In this document: piece by piece, positions 1-11,690 of the stretch
Layout of the letters: each line of letters begins with the position of its first letter
Position numbering within the stretch: the first letter of the stretch is position 1
DNA from: Siderastrea radians
Lineage: Eukaryota > Cnidaria > Anthozoa > Scleractinia > Rhizangiidae
Direction: 5' to 3'
Assembly (NCBI GenBank): GCA_964017195.1
Contig: OZ024887.1
Span: forward strand, 60,752,811-60,816,810
DNA: 64,000 bases
Program-made: the position numbers and the translations under genes
The notes under the pieces: generated by a model
The model's input: only the letters and a program-made list of their open reading frames with translations
The model's database searches: none
Told to the model about the DNA's origin: nothing

Positions 1-2525
1 TTCTCCTTTCTCGTTGTCTAGCTATCCAACTGCAAAATGTCTGACAGATTTCCCTTGTAACAGTTGAATGGATTTTCTAAATAATTCAGTTCAGTCACGA
101 TACTCAAACAGCACGCAAAATATAATAATTAACAATCTATTAAACCTGAGTGGCCAATGAAAAGCAATTTCCAAGACTTTTAGTGTGGAAAATGTAAAGA
201 AGCCAACTGCATGTACGTTGGCTTTGAATTGATAATCGAGGCATTTGATCGGAAGGAGAAGTATCAACTTCTAATCACCACGAATAAAGCCCAAGCAAGG
301 CTGCCATTTACAGACAACTTCAGCCAGGAAATTGTCAGAAGGCAAGCACAGATCTTGCCTTGACAAAACTACGGCCTTCGGGTTACAGAAGTGAACTTTC
401 CTTTACTGGTTCGAGTTTATACTATAATTTGATCAAAAACGGCAAATCATTATGGAAATTATTTTCAAATGACTGACAGCTTAAGCTTTATGCACCCACT
501 TCCGCTGCTAATAGGCGCGCGCGTCGCGCGCTTGAAGTCGTCGGAAATAATTATGTGACAGGCGGTAACAAATATAATTACACAAAGAACATTCATATCT
601 TTTATAAAAAAGTGACCGTTGGTTTAAGCGGGAAATTGTCATCGAAATAACGGCACAAAACTATATATCTCATAGATCCCGCATGTAAAAAGCGTAAGTG
701 TTACTGGAAACGTTCATGCATATCTGTAGGCTAGTTCTAGAAGCACAAAAAAATCAGACATTCAGATCACAGCTCATCAAAGTTTTGGCGGGAAGTTTGT
801 CCACTGCGTTTCAACGGCACGAATTAAAACATTGTTGCACATAAAACAGTCATAACTCCGTTAATATTGATAGCTTTGATCGTCTCATAATGATTAAAAC
901 GTAAAAATGAAAACAGCTCAAATAAGCTACTTTGCTTATATATTTTAAATAAACGGCAATTTACTTACCACGATCTAACCGGCGATGGCCTGGCGCCACG
1001 ACAGCATGAAGGTCGTCTAGGGGAGAATTTTCTTCACGGCTTACGGAGAAATACAGCCCGCCGTTGTGTTAAGTTGTGCTTGTCGTAAAAATAAAGTAAA
1101 ACAAGAAGTGGAAAATATAAGCTCGAGCAAATGTGGGAGACTGAACAACATCGATATATCGGCAAGAAGTGATCTTCGTTTGATTCATTCAATCTCATGT
1201 AACTCCCCAACTGATTCCAAAGAAAGCAACTGGCATGTAGTCAATATAAAGAAACAACCACTGCTGTGCGAATTGTCCGTGCCTCTGAACTAGAGCGAAA
1301 AATCCATCCCCGACTGAAAGACGCAAACGTGATTTCAGGTTCAGTGACTGAAAGTGGACTGAATTGAATGTAACTATAATTGTTTAAGGCTTTGTTGGAT
1401 ATTATTTACTGATTGGTCAAAAAATAATAGGATTTAAATTCCTCTATTATGATTGGCTGTAGTGTTTACACAAGGCGAGATCTAGGACAGAATCTGTCAT
1501 ACCGCAAATACTTGCGGTAGATGACTGCAAATACTTGCCGCGGGTATGCAGATTCCTTGCATACTTGAACGATACATTATCGGCTTTGAGCAATGAGTAA
1601 TTCAAAATCCAAACGGCACTGAAAGAAGCCAACGTTTTTTTAAAAGGTCTAAACGCCTTTTGGTTGAGAAGTTGTGGCTGCAAAATAAAGAAAAGCTTCA
1701 AACAACCTTGCTCGGCGGCGTTTGAGCCGATAACGTGTACCTTATTTCCGGTGGGTCAGTGAAAGTCACGTTATTTTCTACCGGGCACGCAATAACTAAT
1801 CCTATTAGTTGAGTTAACTAATAGCTTAGTAGAAACAACCTTAGCTTCCTTTACGGGTCATTTTGTTTTATTATATTGTAAGCAACATGGTAAATCGAAC
1901 ATCTTTTCATTCAACTTATCTTTAGTTGATGTTTTACCTCTTGCAAAATGACTGTTTCGATTAGTCACAACCACTCTTAATTGGTTATATTGACTGATTT
2001 AATAAGAGTAATTTTAACCAGTCATCGAACAGTTACAATAGTTTCTGCTCCTGTGATGAGGGATCAAACGATATGAATCAGTCAACGGCCTATGAATCAT
2101 TAGCCACAATCACTAGCAATCGAATGTCGGATTTACTAAAAATCTGTCACTAAAACAAGAAAGTTTGTTTATTTCCGACAATTAGATTTCATACTTATCA
2201 AATGCTCTGTTACTTTAGCTGCTATTTATTTCTTAATATTTGAGTTTTAATAGCGAGCAGAATGCTCCTGTGGCGAGTTAAATACATTATACTTTACCAA
2301 CTAGTAAGTCATATGTACCATGACTAATTAGTTTGGTCGTTTAGACTAATAAGAGAAGTATAGTTATCACAACTAATCTCAATGGTTAAAACAACCTAAA
2401 GTTAAATGTAACATTAACTATTGTATTTAGTTGACAAATTTGACCGTTTAAAATAGTTAAAATGACCATTGTTATTAGTTACGACCATTTTAAATAGTCA
2501 TTTTAACTAGTCAATTTTTACAGTG
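1..2525. other. Left flank without a recognised gene
   Basis: No conserved protein was recognised in this stretch. Short open frames are present, but none has domain-like composition or neighbouring exons. About 1,790-2,525 is AT-rich with many degenerate, inverted and direct copies of motifs resembling TTAACTAGT and AGTTAAAATGACC, which suggests an old repeat. Positions 512-530 hold a small GCGCGC-rich palindrome. On the minus strand, 969-1,060 is more GC-rich and ends in a good splice donor (GTG then GTAAGT), so it could be a non-coding first exon of a gene lying off the left edge. That is a guess. Confidence 0.35.
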
Positions 2526-2533
2526 TATCTATC

Positions 2534-2588
<55 letters not shown>
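2526..2588. repeat. (CTAT)n microsatellite at duplication edge
   Basis: About 15 CTAT tetranucleotide units with one interruption. It lies exactly where similarity to the other duplication units begins (2,588), so it marks the left breakpoint of the partial third unit. Confidence 0.9.
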
Positions 2589-3046
2589 GATACTTGATAA
2601 TTGAAAAGTAACCCTATAATATCGGTTTTATGAAATTTTGGGAGTTTCTGTGTTTCAAGCTGCCACAAATTTGATCAAGTTTCAAACTGTTTTATTTGTA
2701 AAACGAAGCGACATATCGACATGAAACTTTCCGTGTAGATTTATCCCACTAGTGTGTTGAAGATGTCAAAAGAGCAGCTCTGCAGTGGCCTTAGTTTGTG
2801 TTTTAGAATTTTGATGACGTATCATGAAAACCAGCAATAGAGAGAAAAAAAACGCAAACTCAAGCAACGGTTACCATTCAGCTGCTGTCAACCATTGTAG
2901 CAGGTAACGTCCAGAATCACGCTCTTAGCGCGTGCAACTGATTCACTTTCAATGGACTGTCAATTGACTGTCATCAAATTTACGACTGATGTCAAATATT
3001 AAAGATCCCGTAGTCTCATCATTTTCTGACCAACAGCTTAACGACC

Positions 3047-3437
3047 TTAAAGGGACACTGTCACCAATATTAAAAATAACCTTGAAAAGCTAAAAGACGT
3101 ATTCCAGTCAGAGGAAACCCAAAAATACTGGTTCAGCTTCTTTAAAATTACTCTACCAGTTCTGTGCGACTATAATGAAATGTGTTTGGCTGAGGAACAC
3201 TAGGATGGAAATGGATAGCTGCTTGAAAACATTAGGCTAATATTTTCAGTTTTTCCTTTGTTTCTTGTAAAAATCACCAGAAACTGACTATGGTTTGTTC
3301 TCCCTTTGACAAAATCATTCGATTTCTTCTCTTGACGTTCTAGGAGTATTCTGCGTACGAATAAAGGAATTTAATTTAATTTTCAGCTCATTTTTCACCC
3401 CAAAAGGTAAAAATCCCTGTGACAGTGTCCTGTTAAT
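3047..3437. mobile_element. Inverted-repeat MITE shared by all three units
   Basis: Ends read TAAAGGGACACTGTCAC on the left and GTGACAGTGTCCTGTTAA on the right, forming terminal inverted repeats about 390 bp apart. Copies at the same place in the other units (about 13,018-13,406 and 31,413-31,802) show it inserted before the duplication. It has no coding capacity. Confidence 0.65.
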
Positions 3438-3607
3438 TACCAATCAGGCTGATGAAGCATATAGATGCCATCAAATGACAATACACGCCTGTCGTATTCA
3501 TCTAAAAAAAGTAAAAGTCATCAAGCATTTGAAGTTTCAGTGGAGTTTGAATCTGCACTAGGAGAAACTTCGTACCCTTGACTGTCCACCAGAAACGACT
3601 TTGTTTA

Positions 3608-3815
3608 ACACTTTAAGCCCTAACAGTGACGAAATGAAATTTCTCTCTACATTATCACTACTTGTTCAGTGATTCAAGTGATGAGAATAAAGGAAGTGAT
3701 CATCAAGGATAAGATGCCTTGATATTTGGACAACTTCTCCTTACTTGTTTCATGAGAAATGTATGGAGGACAGTAAGGAGAATATGCATTTTTATATCAG
3801 GGCTGAAAGGGTTAA
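3608..3815. mobile_element. MITE with CCCTTTAAGCCC-type ends
   Basis: The ends read ACTTTAAGCCCTAACAGTGAC and GGGCTGAAAGGGTTAAC. Related copies occur at about 13,568-14,060 (interrupted by another element), 31,969-32,185, 47,174-47,388, and a partial inverted copy at 49,118-49,285. It is a non-coding dispersed family. Confidence 0.6.
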
Positions 3816-4122
3816 CAAGAGATGTTAAAATTCCAGGGGGTTAACTTAATGTAAACACTAAAAGGATTTAACTTACAAAACGGTTTACATTTCACTCACA
3901 CTGCGTATAAACAAACAACATCCTCTGATCGCCAAACACCTCGTAACGGTCCGTCGAACTTCAATACAATAACATCAAATGTTTGATGACAAAACATGTA
4001 ACGTTTGCTACCATATTGGGTCATGTTTTTTCCGTGACGTGGCGAAGCTTCAATAAAAATGACGGTGTCTCTTAGTCTCTCAAGAGGGCATCTGCTCGGG
4101 TTGACGAGACGTCACCTACAAC

Positions 4123-4299
4123 GGTAACCGGTCGTTTCGCCTACAGTAATTTTTGTTCCTTTATGTCCTAAATGTTGAAAGGAAATGCAGTAAATAAAGT
4201 GTGTTGCCCTAGGAAAAGAAAATGCAATATATCTTCTTTCGCGTTCTTAAAGCTCGTTAAAGGTTAACCGACTGGCCGTAGGCGAAACGACCGTAAAGG
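4123..4299. mobile_element. 177-bp hAT-like MITE with 8-bp target duplication
   Basis: This segment is absent from the matching place in units 1 and 2. It is bounded by direct repeats CCTACAAC (4,115-4,122 and 4,300-4,307), and its ends carry the inverted motif CGGTCGTTTCGCCTAC. An 8-bp duplication is typical of hAT elements. No coding sequence. Confidence 0.8.
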
Positions 4300-5086
4300 C
4301 CTACAACAGTCCTTTACAGGAGTGCTTTCACGAAGCCAATCACACCAGACAGCGAGGATTGACAACTTTACTTGCTTGACAGTGATCGCTGATACAAGTC
4401 ATTTCGCGTTCGGTAGCAACAAACGTTTTATCGGTTGCATTTGTGTGGAATACTATTTAACAAAAGATTACTTTGCAATAATCACAAAGGTTTGACCAAT
4501 CGCCACAACAGAGTGTCTTTGCTTTGTGGCTCACTGAAGAGAAGGCCGCGACTTGTGATGGCGTATACTTGTCTTCTCTGTCACCGTGTCCAAGTTGGCC
4601 ATAATACCCTCGAACATAACTTCGCTGAATTATTTTATGCTATTGGACTAAACAAAATAATATAAGAGAAGAAAGGCGAGATTAAGACAAACTGGCTTTG
4701 TAGGTTTGAGGTGACTCGATCGAAATAAATGACGCGCTCTATGCCAAATCTATGTCATCTCTATGTCAAATTTGGAAAGCGCTGGAACGGTCCAAACTTT
4801 GAAGTCCGTCTGGGGACGTTATGGTGACGTTCAAATTGTGTCGGGATTTCTGTTCCGACGCGGATTTTGCGGAAAATTGAAGAGTCCAGGTAAGATGTTA
4901 TTGTAAGCTGATTCTAAGAAGTTTACAGTTGATCCACGTCACGCGTGAATGGAAACTCTAAAATTCAAATCAAGGTGACGAGTCACGTTCTCCATCAGTT
5001 GGGCATTTACCTTGTGTTTTCTGAGTTTCAGAGAGGGATTTTCGAAAATCGAAAGGAGATTCCGAATCTGTCACGGATTTTTCGAA

Positions 5087-5377
5087 ATGTTCAGACCTGC
5101 TTATGTTAATGCCTTAGGTCGGAAGAACAGGCCAGGTACAACTCTCCACAAGCAAACCAGAACACGAATAATTGATCGTTATTTGACTGGTGAGGGACCG
5201 ACAGCGATATCCACAGCAGCCCGTGCAACTCCTGGCGTAGTTTATTGTATCATTCGACATCATGAAACGTTCCGTACATGCGAGGCGTTCAGTCAAGGTG
5301 GACGAAATTATCCTTCTAAACTTTCATGCGACTTTCTTGAATCTATTGAATTGTTCAAACCAGCGAAACCTACATGA
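5087..5377 (+). CDS. Truncated transposase with paired-like HTH
   Basis: This encodes a 96-residue protein if read from the methionine of MFRPAYVNALGR (the frame is open from 5,012). The stretch NRPGTTLHKQTRTRIIDRY followed by a helix-turn-helix segment ending IIRHHET resembles the PAI half of paired (Pax) domains and the N-terminal DNA-binding domain of Tc1/mariner transposases. The family normally continues into a second HTH and a DDE/D nuclease. Here the frame stops at TGA and no catalytic domain follows; a foldback begins about 50 bp downstream. It may be a decayed transposase or a stand-alone end-binding protein. No promoter or splice site was assigned. Confidence 0.6.
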   Translation: MFRPAYVNALGRKNRPGTTLHKQTRTRIIDRYLTGEGPTAISTAARATPGVVYCIIRHHETFRTCEAFSQGGRNYPSKLSCDFLESIELFKPAKPT

Positions 5378-5424
5378 TGTCCAGATGGCAAAATCGCGAA
5401 AGATTGTTGAGCGATAGGTCACAG

Positions 5425-5847
5425 AAGCGTAATATGAGAGCCGGTTTGTATGGAGCTGAAATTCGATTGAAAATAATCGGCAGTTTTCCGTGGAAAATAC
5501 CTAAACATCAAACTAGAGTTTGAAAAACCTTACCTGTTGTGTGTTTGCTGTGTCTTTGCCGCTTTTCCGAGCTTCTGGGGGCCGTTTTGGGCGATATTAT
5601 TCGATGCGACGTCTTGTCAGCTGTTTTGTCACGTGCTGGCTTTGACACGAGGTCGCATCGACCGTTAAACAGAAAATCGCCTAAAACGGCCTCCACAAGC
5701 TCGTAAAAGCGGCAAAAACACTGCAAACACGCAATAGGTAAGGTTTTTCAAACTCTATTTCGCTTTTTAGGTATTTTGCACGGAAACTGCCGATTTATAT
5801 TTTGGGTCGAATTTCAGCTGCATATAAACAACTCTCATATTACGCTT
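5425..5847. repeat. Foldback nested in the Tc1-like element
   Basis: The left arm starts AAGCGTAATATGAGAG and the right arm ends with its exact complement. The arms stay complementary through several further blocks, including GAGTTTGAAAAACCTTACC against its complement at 5,739-5,757. Transcription would give a long imperfect hairpin. It sits inside the Tc1-like element just after the truncated transposase frame, and may have displaced its catalytic part. Confidence 0.75.
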
Positions 5848-6188
5848 TGTTTAACTGTGGACGAAGCGCCGGCTTTGTCTTCAATCAACCTCGCAACTGG
5901 GAAAACTGTCATCATTAATTGCTTGACACGGCACATATATCTTGGTTTTCGTCCACTTCCTTCGGAGCTGCCGTTCGTACACAAGCGTTCAGCTCCAAGG
6001 TTTGCTCTCGTTTGGTTGAAACAGGAATGCCGCGTCGGCAAAATTCGTAATTGACATATAAACTTCACCTGCTTCTACGTCTAAAACGTTTTTGAGCCAC
6101 TAATGAGAAGCGAACCGAGAAAATTATTAATCTCCGTTACGTCACCGAAAGTAGCTTGTTCATTTGAAGAGTCGGATCACATGTTCAG
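5848..6188. other. Interior of Tc1-like element, no recognised coding
   Basis: Open frames of 77-92 codons exist on both strands, but none resembles a transposase core and no D-D-D/E spacing was seen. It may be passenger sequence or heavily decayed coding sequence. Confidence 0.4.
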
Positions 6189-6579
6189 GTTTCCGTTCAC
6201 GCGTGACGTGGATCAACCGTAAATCAAATCTAAGCAACCAATTTTGTTAGAATAGCAATTTTATCAAAAAAGTAGTGTTCAATAAAAGTAAAGTCACGCA
6301 AAACTAACGACGGCTTTGCTCGAGCCCCATCATTCTGATACATCTCTTTGCCGTTCTCTGCAAAACAGATCGTCCAAGTGACCAATTATGTCTTTTCCTT
6401 CTCTAAAGTCCATAGTGTCGTCGTATGTACGAATTCATTTCCTCGGTAATATAATTCGGTCACATTGTACAAATTGAGCGATTTGGGTTAATTACAACGT
6501 CGGGGAGAAACGTTAATTTATTTTTTTAAGAAAGTTTTCCCTGACCGGACGCCGTAATGGTTGCTTAAAGTCTCTAATA

Positions 6580-9015
6580 CTGTTGCGCTCACCTTTTCCT
6601 TCCTTTTTTCAAATACGACCTAAGTATCGTATTTTTCAAATTGCAATGAATTTACAGTCCACTAAAACGATCACACTACTCGCCACTTTTCGTGTGAGCG
6701 ATGGAAAACTTTGTTACACCTCGTTGATTTGTTCATTGATCGAAAACTCAGCTCGGCCGATAATTGGTAAATAACTGTTATATATAGACAAAATTTAAAC
6801 AAAAATGTTGTTAAAAATTAGAAAGTACTTAACGTTTTCGATTATTGAGGCCATCAGCAGAGAAAAAAAAATGCTTACAGAACCGGAGTTATTGTATCTT
6901 AGGCGGGGGGGGGGGGCATCTTAGGCTTGAACGAAAATTACTTATCTCCAGTTCTCAAAGAAACAGCATAATTTGCAACGATTGTACCTGTTTGTTAGTA
7001 GAACGCTTTCATCGATTCTATCAATCGTCTAAATAACCCTAAGTTAGGAAGTTCTAGCACCCCTTTTTTGTATTTCTAAGTCGATAATTCTACTTCTAAA
7101 ATAAAAGCGGATGGGGTATCATCCACGTTACTTAACAGCTCGGATTGTTGCAAAATGAGAAAACGTGCTAGTTTCGATTTTCCTCGGATTGTCTCATGAC
7201 TTTAAGGTAGACACACCTGTTTTGCCATAACATTTGAGTCTTCAGCTGGAATATTTGGCCGATTGTTATTGTTTGCAATTGAAGTTCAACTTAAAAAGTC
7301 GGCGCCTTGTGTGAATGCATGATTGGAGCCTTGACACTCACATGAGTTAGGCGCACTAAAGAGCAAAGGACTACTGCTAGAAGGACTGTTAGAAGTTCAG
7401 AGTTTCTATTGAATCTTTTTGGTGGCATATCAACTCAATTATCAGCAAATTATCAAAGGTAAGATGGTAAAAAGGTTTTGATCTGGGTAATCTTCACATA
7501 TTTTCCAGTTTCAGCGACGGGGAAAGTTGTTTCGGCAAAATGTTGCGCGTAAGCATCGACGCCACACAGTTTTAAAATATAGCTTAACTTTTTATTTTGC
7601 CAAACAACTGAGTTGCAGATAAAAAACGAGAATGAAATTCGATTGGATTTATTAGAGTACAGCCCACCTAAAAGGGAAGTTTCCAATTATTTTCACTTTA
7701 CTCAAAAAACGCATAACCGTGATGAACGTTTTGATACCCAGTTTTTAGAACCCTTTACTTCTTGCGGGTAAATGCCAATCATCACGTGCCACTTGAAAGT
7801 ATTGCTCAATTGCTTGACAATTTCATTCACCTTGAACAGCAACACAGGAAAATACTACTCAGTAGCTTACATTTGTTTTAAACTTTTATACCAACAAAGA
7901 CAGAAAATCAGAAGTAGGATCAAAACTTCAACTTATTGCCCCAGCTGACTCCAGGAGAGAGAATTAAACAGAATGAGTTTTCCTCATTTCTTGGTTTTTC
8001 ACCAGTTTACGTCAGCTTGGTCAACATTCTCGCTCCCAGAGCCTGCGATCCCTTTGGTCTGCTCAACGGCTCCCGATCCGTTCACCGTGGTACGTACGAC
8101 TGTGTCGAAAATGAAGTAACTGAAGTAACTGAAAATGAAGTAACTGTCACCCACAAGTTTTAACGGCGCGAAATTTGGTTAGTCGAGACGTTTTAGGCAT
8201 TGTTTTCAGACTCTTTTCATCCGAACTTCACCCACGCAAATCCATCGTAAACGTTTGTACTGAAGAACCGGAAGCGTGACTTTTTGCGTTTGACCTCTGT
8301 GAACTCAATCAGTGGCGTAAGCCAAAAGGATCGTGGGCTTTGGGGATGTGGTTCATTGCGAGCACGCGAGTCTGATTGGTTGATAGTCAGCGATCGCTCA
8401 CCCTGTGTAAAATTTATTTTGATTTTCTTTATTTTTTGACTTCCGCCGGACTGCACTAAGTAATATAATGTTGACTACTAAAAGGATTTTTCAATATATA
8501 CGCCGAATTCACTATTCGCTTACAGAAAACGTGGCTACGGCTGACATGAGTTCCGTCCAGACGCCTAGCAGGCTACCGAACGTGTGTATGAGCTATATAT
8601 ACTCTAATGCCTTTTATTTTCGCGTGGTTTTTAACTTAGTTATTTTTGCGCGTCGCTAGAAATTCGCGGAAATCAAACCCACGACAATCGATCCAAAGAT
8701 TGGAGAGGTATTTCTATTGTTTGCCATGAGCCAATGTAGGTTAGAGTGGCAATGTACCCTCCTTTTCATTGAGAAAGATATTGGTTCGGGTTATTAAACA
8801 CGTGCATTGGCGATCAATTGTTATTTCTTGTACTTCCAGATTTACATTTCAGTTCCAATTTTTCATGCGACTCATCAAATATCAGGAGCTTTTTATCCGC
8901 TAGAATTCAATCAGACAAATTTACACGACTTACGGCCCGGGAATTCTATTCCCCGGGAAAATTTGAGGCATTAGGGTGTTTCTTGTCTCTTCATCTTTCC
9001 TTTTTTCTATTTCAG
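6580..9015 (+). other. Upstream region of bHLH copy 1
   Basis: No coding exon was recognised in this 2.4 kb. It must hold the promoter, and at least one upstream exon if the AG at 9,014-9,015 is used as a splice acceptor. A poly-G tract lies at 6,905-6,915. Near 8,108-8,150 a short motif containing GAAGTAACTG is repeated three times (once in unit 2). A TATA-like string is at about 8,494-8,500. The high conservation against 24,566-26,847 reflects recent duplication and is not evidence of function. Confidence 0.4.
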
Positions 9016-9017
9016 TC

Positions 9018-9575
9018 ATGGAATGCTTTGTGGAAGACCAAACAAAGAAACCACGAAAGCGACAAATGTCCAGAGAGAAAAGACTCTTAGCAAACCGACA
9101 TGAAAGAGAACGGGTCCGAAAGATGAACGACGCCTATGAAGAATTACGGCGCACGTTTCCCAACTATGAAGAAGCCAGAGTAAAGACAAAACTAGAACTG
9201 CTGCGCATTGCCACAAACTACATCCTCAGCCTGAAAGAACACCTTCAGAGCGTTATTCAGGATGGTTATAAATCCCCAGCGAATGTTCAGATGTATGCAT
9301 CGGCGTTTGAAATGGATGGCAACGGAACAAGCGAACCGGGGCCCCAGATCTCTGATTACCCCTACCCACCTCAGTTCTCTGCTTTACCGTCGCCGCCTTC
9401 CCAACTCCCTCTGCGTCACTTCACTCCTCGTCAAGCAGATCCTAGTGGACCCCAGTTTCCCCCTCCAATGTCAAGGAACCCTGACAGTTCCAGCCAGGAT
9501 TTTTGCAGCCTTTTCACGAGCAGTCTTGTTGATGTGCATTCAGAGGAAAGCATCCTTTACAATCTACAGGTATAG
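9018..9575 (+). CDS. bHLH transcription factor, copy 1
   Basis: A 185-residue protein. A basic helix-loop-helix domain spans roughly residues 22-76: the basic region is NRHERERVRKMN with the E-box-contacting glutamate at 29, helix 1 is DAYEELRRTFP, the loop is NYEEARVKT, and helix 2 is KLELLRIATNYILSLKEHL. Residues about 105-160 are rich in Pro and Ser. The domain is of the group A (tissue-specific, E-box) type, and helix 2 recalls Atoh8/net proteins, but no orthologue can be named. The start was chosen because TTTCTATTTCAG, a strong splice acceptor, ends 2 bp before this ATG; an earlier in-frame ATG at 8,976 lies within the presumed intron. The gene probably acts in the nucleus as a dimer. 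The last codons (CTA CAG GTA TAG) contain a possible splice donor, so a further exon is possible. Confidence 0.8.
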   Translation: MECFVEDQTKKPRKRQMSREKRLLANRHERERVRKMNDAYEELRRTFPNYEEARVKTKLELLRIATNYILSLKEHLQSVIQDGYKSPANVQMYASAFEMDGNGTSEPGPQISDYPYPPQFSALPSPPSQLPLRHFTPRQADPSGPQFPPPMSRNPDSSSQDFCSLFTSSLVDVHSEESILYNLQV

Positions 9576-11690
9576 TCGGAAACCAATAACGACTTCTATA
9601 TTATGGACAGTTTTAAGGGTCCCCACATTTTCTCTAACATACACCCACTCAATAGGGACACCCTGCTAAAACGGACACTTTCCTAGGTCCCAATGGTGCC
9701 TGTTGTTACTATACATGGTTCAGGAAAATCATTGAATTGTAAGGATCCTTGTTGACAAGCATTTTCAAATGAAAATTAGCCAAACTACGTTTCAGTTTCC
9801 CTCGTGGCGTCACTACCAAGTTCATAAAAACTTGAAATGCAATTGAAATTACAAGCATAAATCAAATAGGGTTACGGTGTAAAAAAATTATCAATGAAAG
9901 CGATCTATTGAGGTATTAACTAAATAGTTTTGCGCATATGGAATCAGACTAAGTCAGCAGCATTTCTGACTCATTATCAGGGAGTGTTAGCTGCAATTTT
10001 GTGCTTCTCTTTTAGGTGCTTTCCAGTTGCGGGTTACTCGTGTTTAGTAACGCGTTGGTTTAGGTGACGGGTCATGTAGCCAGTATAAGTAAAGTATCGT
10101 GTACACACAAGTCGCATTAAAATTCACAGCATTGTCTTAATTGTTTTGGTTGACAATTGGTTCCTTTTTGCCCTATAAGGGAGTTGGTTGCCACCGTACT
10201 TTGCATGGCCACCCAATTTCCTTATAAGGCAAAAAGCGGGATTATTCGCTGATAACCTGTGTGCGCTGTGAACCAATCAGAAAACTGAAAATTCAATAAC
10301 AGAGATTGAGAATTTAATAATACTATTTATTCTGTTTTCTCTCAAACAGAATGCAGCGTCGAGCTTTTACTGTGAAGACCATTAAAACTCGTCGGGGGAG
10401 AATCGATAAATGGACAAACAGAACAGTGATATAAAAGCCATCATATGGAAAGCTCACGACTTTATATAAATTTAGTTTTATTGTGGAAACATGCTCATGT
10501 TTAAAGCAGTTGAACCGATCGTATGGAAATCTACTATAACAGCGCAATTCAGTTTCACTATGGAACCAACTGACGTTTGAAGCAGGTAGTGTAAAAAGGA
10601 GACCACACGAGGACTAGGTGCCGCGACCACACTAATACTAATCCGTTTTACTTTTCTGCGGGTTTAATTTTTGCCGAAGGTCCCCATTATAACGACGGAA
10701 AACGAAGATCTTTGTCCCTGAAAATCGGAGGTTTTCGAAAACGCTCTCCAAAGTTGACACATTTGAAAAGGAAGGTCTGTCGCATTAGTGTGAAAGGGCA
10801 AAAACGGAGGTTTACAAAAACGCTGACGTCACGAAAAGATTTATGCATGCATGCACGGTGACGAAACAGATTTATGCATGCGTGCACGCTGACGTCACGA
10901 ACAGATTTATGTATGCATTAATATCCGCAGAAACTCATGAATTTCAAGCAAGCGATTGCAATGATTCTAAGTTACCTGCGGTGGACGGTCGAAAACTCTA
11001 GTATGAACGCAAAACGTTTTATCCGTTTTCGAGAAGGTGGAAACGGAGTTATCTAGAAACGTATTAGTGTGGACAGGCTTAACAGCTAACCAGCTGGAAT
11101 CAAAATTATAAGCCTAAATTAGGCGTACCGTATCAGAAGTAATCTTAAAATTGTAAAGTTGTACATTTAAGGTTTGCTTTGACGCGAATGTATAGGTCAA
11201 TGAATTTCCAAACTCGGTACAAACTTTTGTACGGTGGTTCGGATTTCTTGTATATTTCTCCACGCTTACTTGATTCTTTTTATTTTCCGGTTTCAATTAC
11301 TTCAATGGTTTTTTTCTTGTTTTGTTTTTTCTTTAATTCAATAGTTTGACCAACTAATACTAGAATCAAGACCAAATTAGGCATATTAGAAGTAATCTTA
11401 AAATTGTAGAACTTGTACATTCAAGGTCTGCTTAGATTCAATGAATTTCGAAAAATTTTACGATCGCTTGTAAGGCGATACTTTGGTTTCGCTTACTTCT
11501 TGAAACAGCTCGGAACCGGTTGTATAAAAACCCCACAGCTTAAGTTTAGGCTTTATACAGCCAGTACCTGGGTTTCAGAGTTTTTCTCGTGTGCTTCTGT
11601 GAGGCGCTTGAGCATAATAGACACTGATACAACACGACAAAATCCTCTGGTAACAGGGAATGCTTCTAGAAAACCCACACTTGAGTGTGT
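9576..11690. other. Downstream of bHLH copy 1, no gene seen
   Basis: Intergenic or intronic sequence shared with 27,426-30,106. Near 10,165-10,235, CCCTATAAGG and CCTTATAAGG form an inverted pair around CACCGTACTTTGCATGG-like sequence, probably a small palindromic repeat. 10,820-10,915 holds about three copies of GACGTCACGAA / GATTTATGCATGC-type units, of which GACGTCA resembles a CRE/ATF site. No coding exon was recognised. Confidence 0.4.

Larger units (their letters stand above)
4926..6219 (+). mobile_element. Tc1/mariner-like element, 1,294 bp, TA target site
   Basis: Terminal inverted repeats of 31 bp (4,926-4,956 and 6,189-6,219) begin CAGTTGATCC / CGGTTGATCC and differ at two positions. 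The element is flanked by TA on both sides (4,924-4,925 and 6,220-6,221). The orthologous places near 15,723 and 33,106 are uninterrupted and keep a single TA, so the insertion boundary is confirmed by empty sites within this window. It carries an open frame with a paired-type helix-turn-helix (5,087-5,377) and a nested 423-bp foldback. No DDE catalytic domain could be recognised, so it is probably not autonomous. Confidence 0.85.
2588..6573 (+). repeat. Partial tandem-duplication unit (tail only)
   Basis: The sequence from 2,588 matches 12,559 onward in unit 1 and 30,950 onward in unit 2 with only scattered differences. Its right end (6,222-6,573) matches 15,728-16,093. The bHLH-bearing head is absent, so this is the truncated left remnant of a tandem array. 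Relative to the other copies it has gained two insertions (4,123-4,299 and 4,926-6,219). No gene was recognised in the duplicated tail itself. Confidence 0.85.

Noticed and set aside
5835..6068. Minus-strand frame of 77 codons as a captured host gene
   Set aside because: No recognisable domain or splice structure; chance frame inside the Tc1-like element.
8976..9017. Upstream in-frame ATG giving MFLVSSSFLFSIS as a signal peptide for the bHLH protein
   Set aside because: The stretch is the polypyrimidine tract and splice acceptor before the true start; a signal peptide would not suit a transcription factor.
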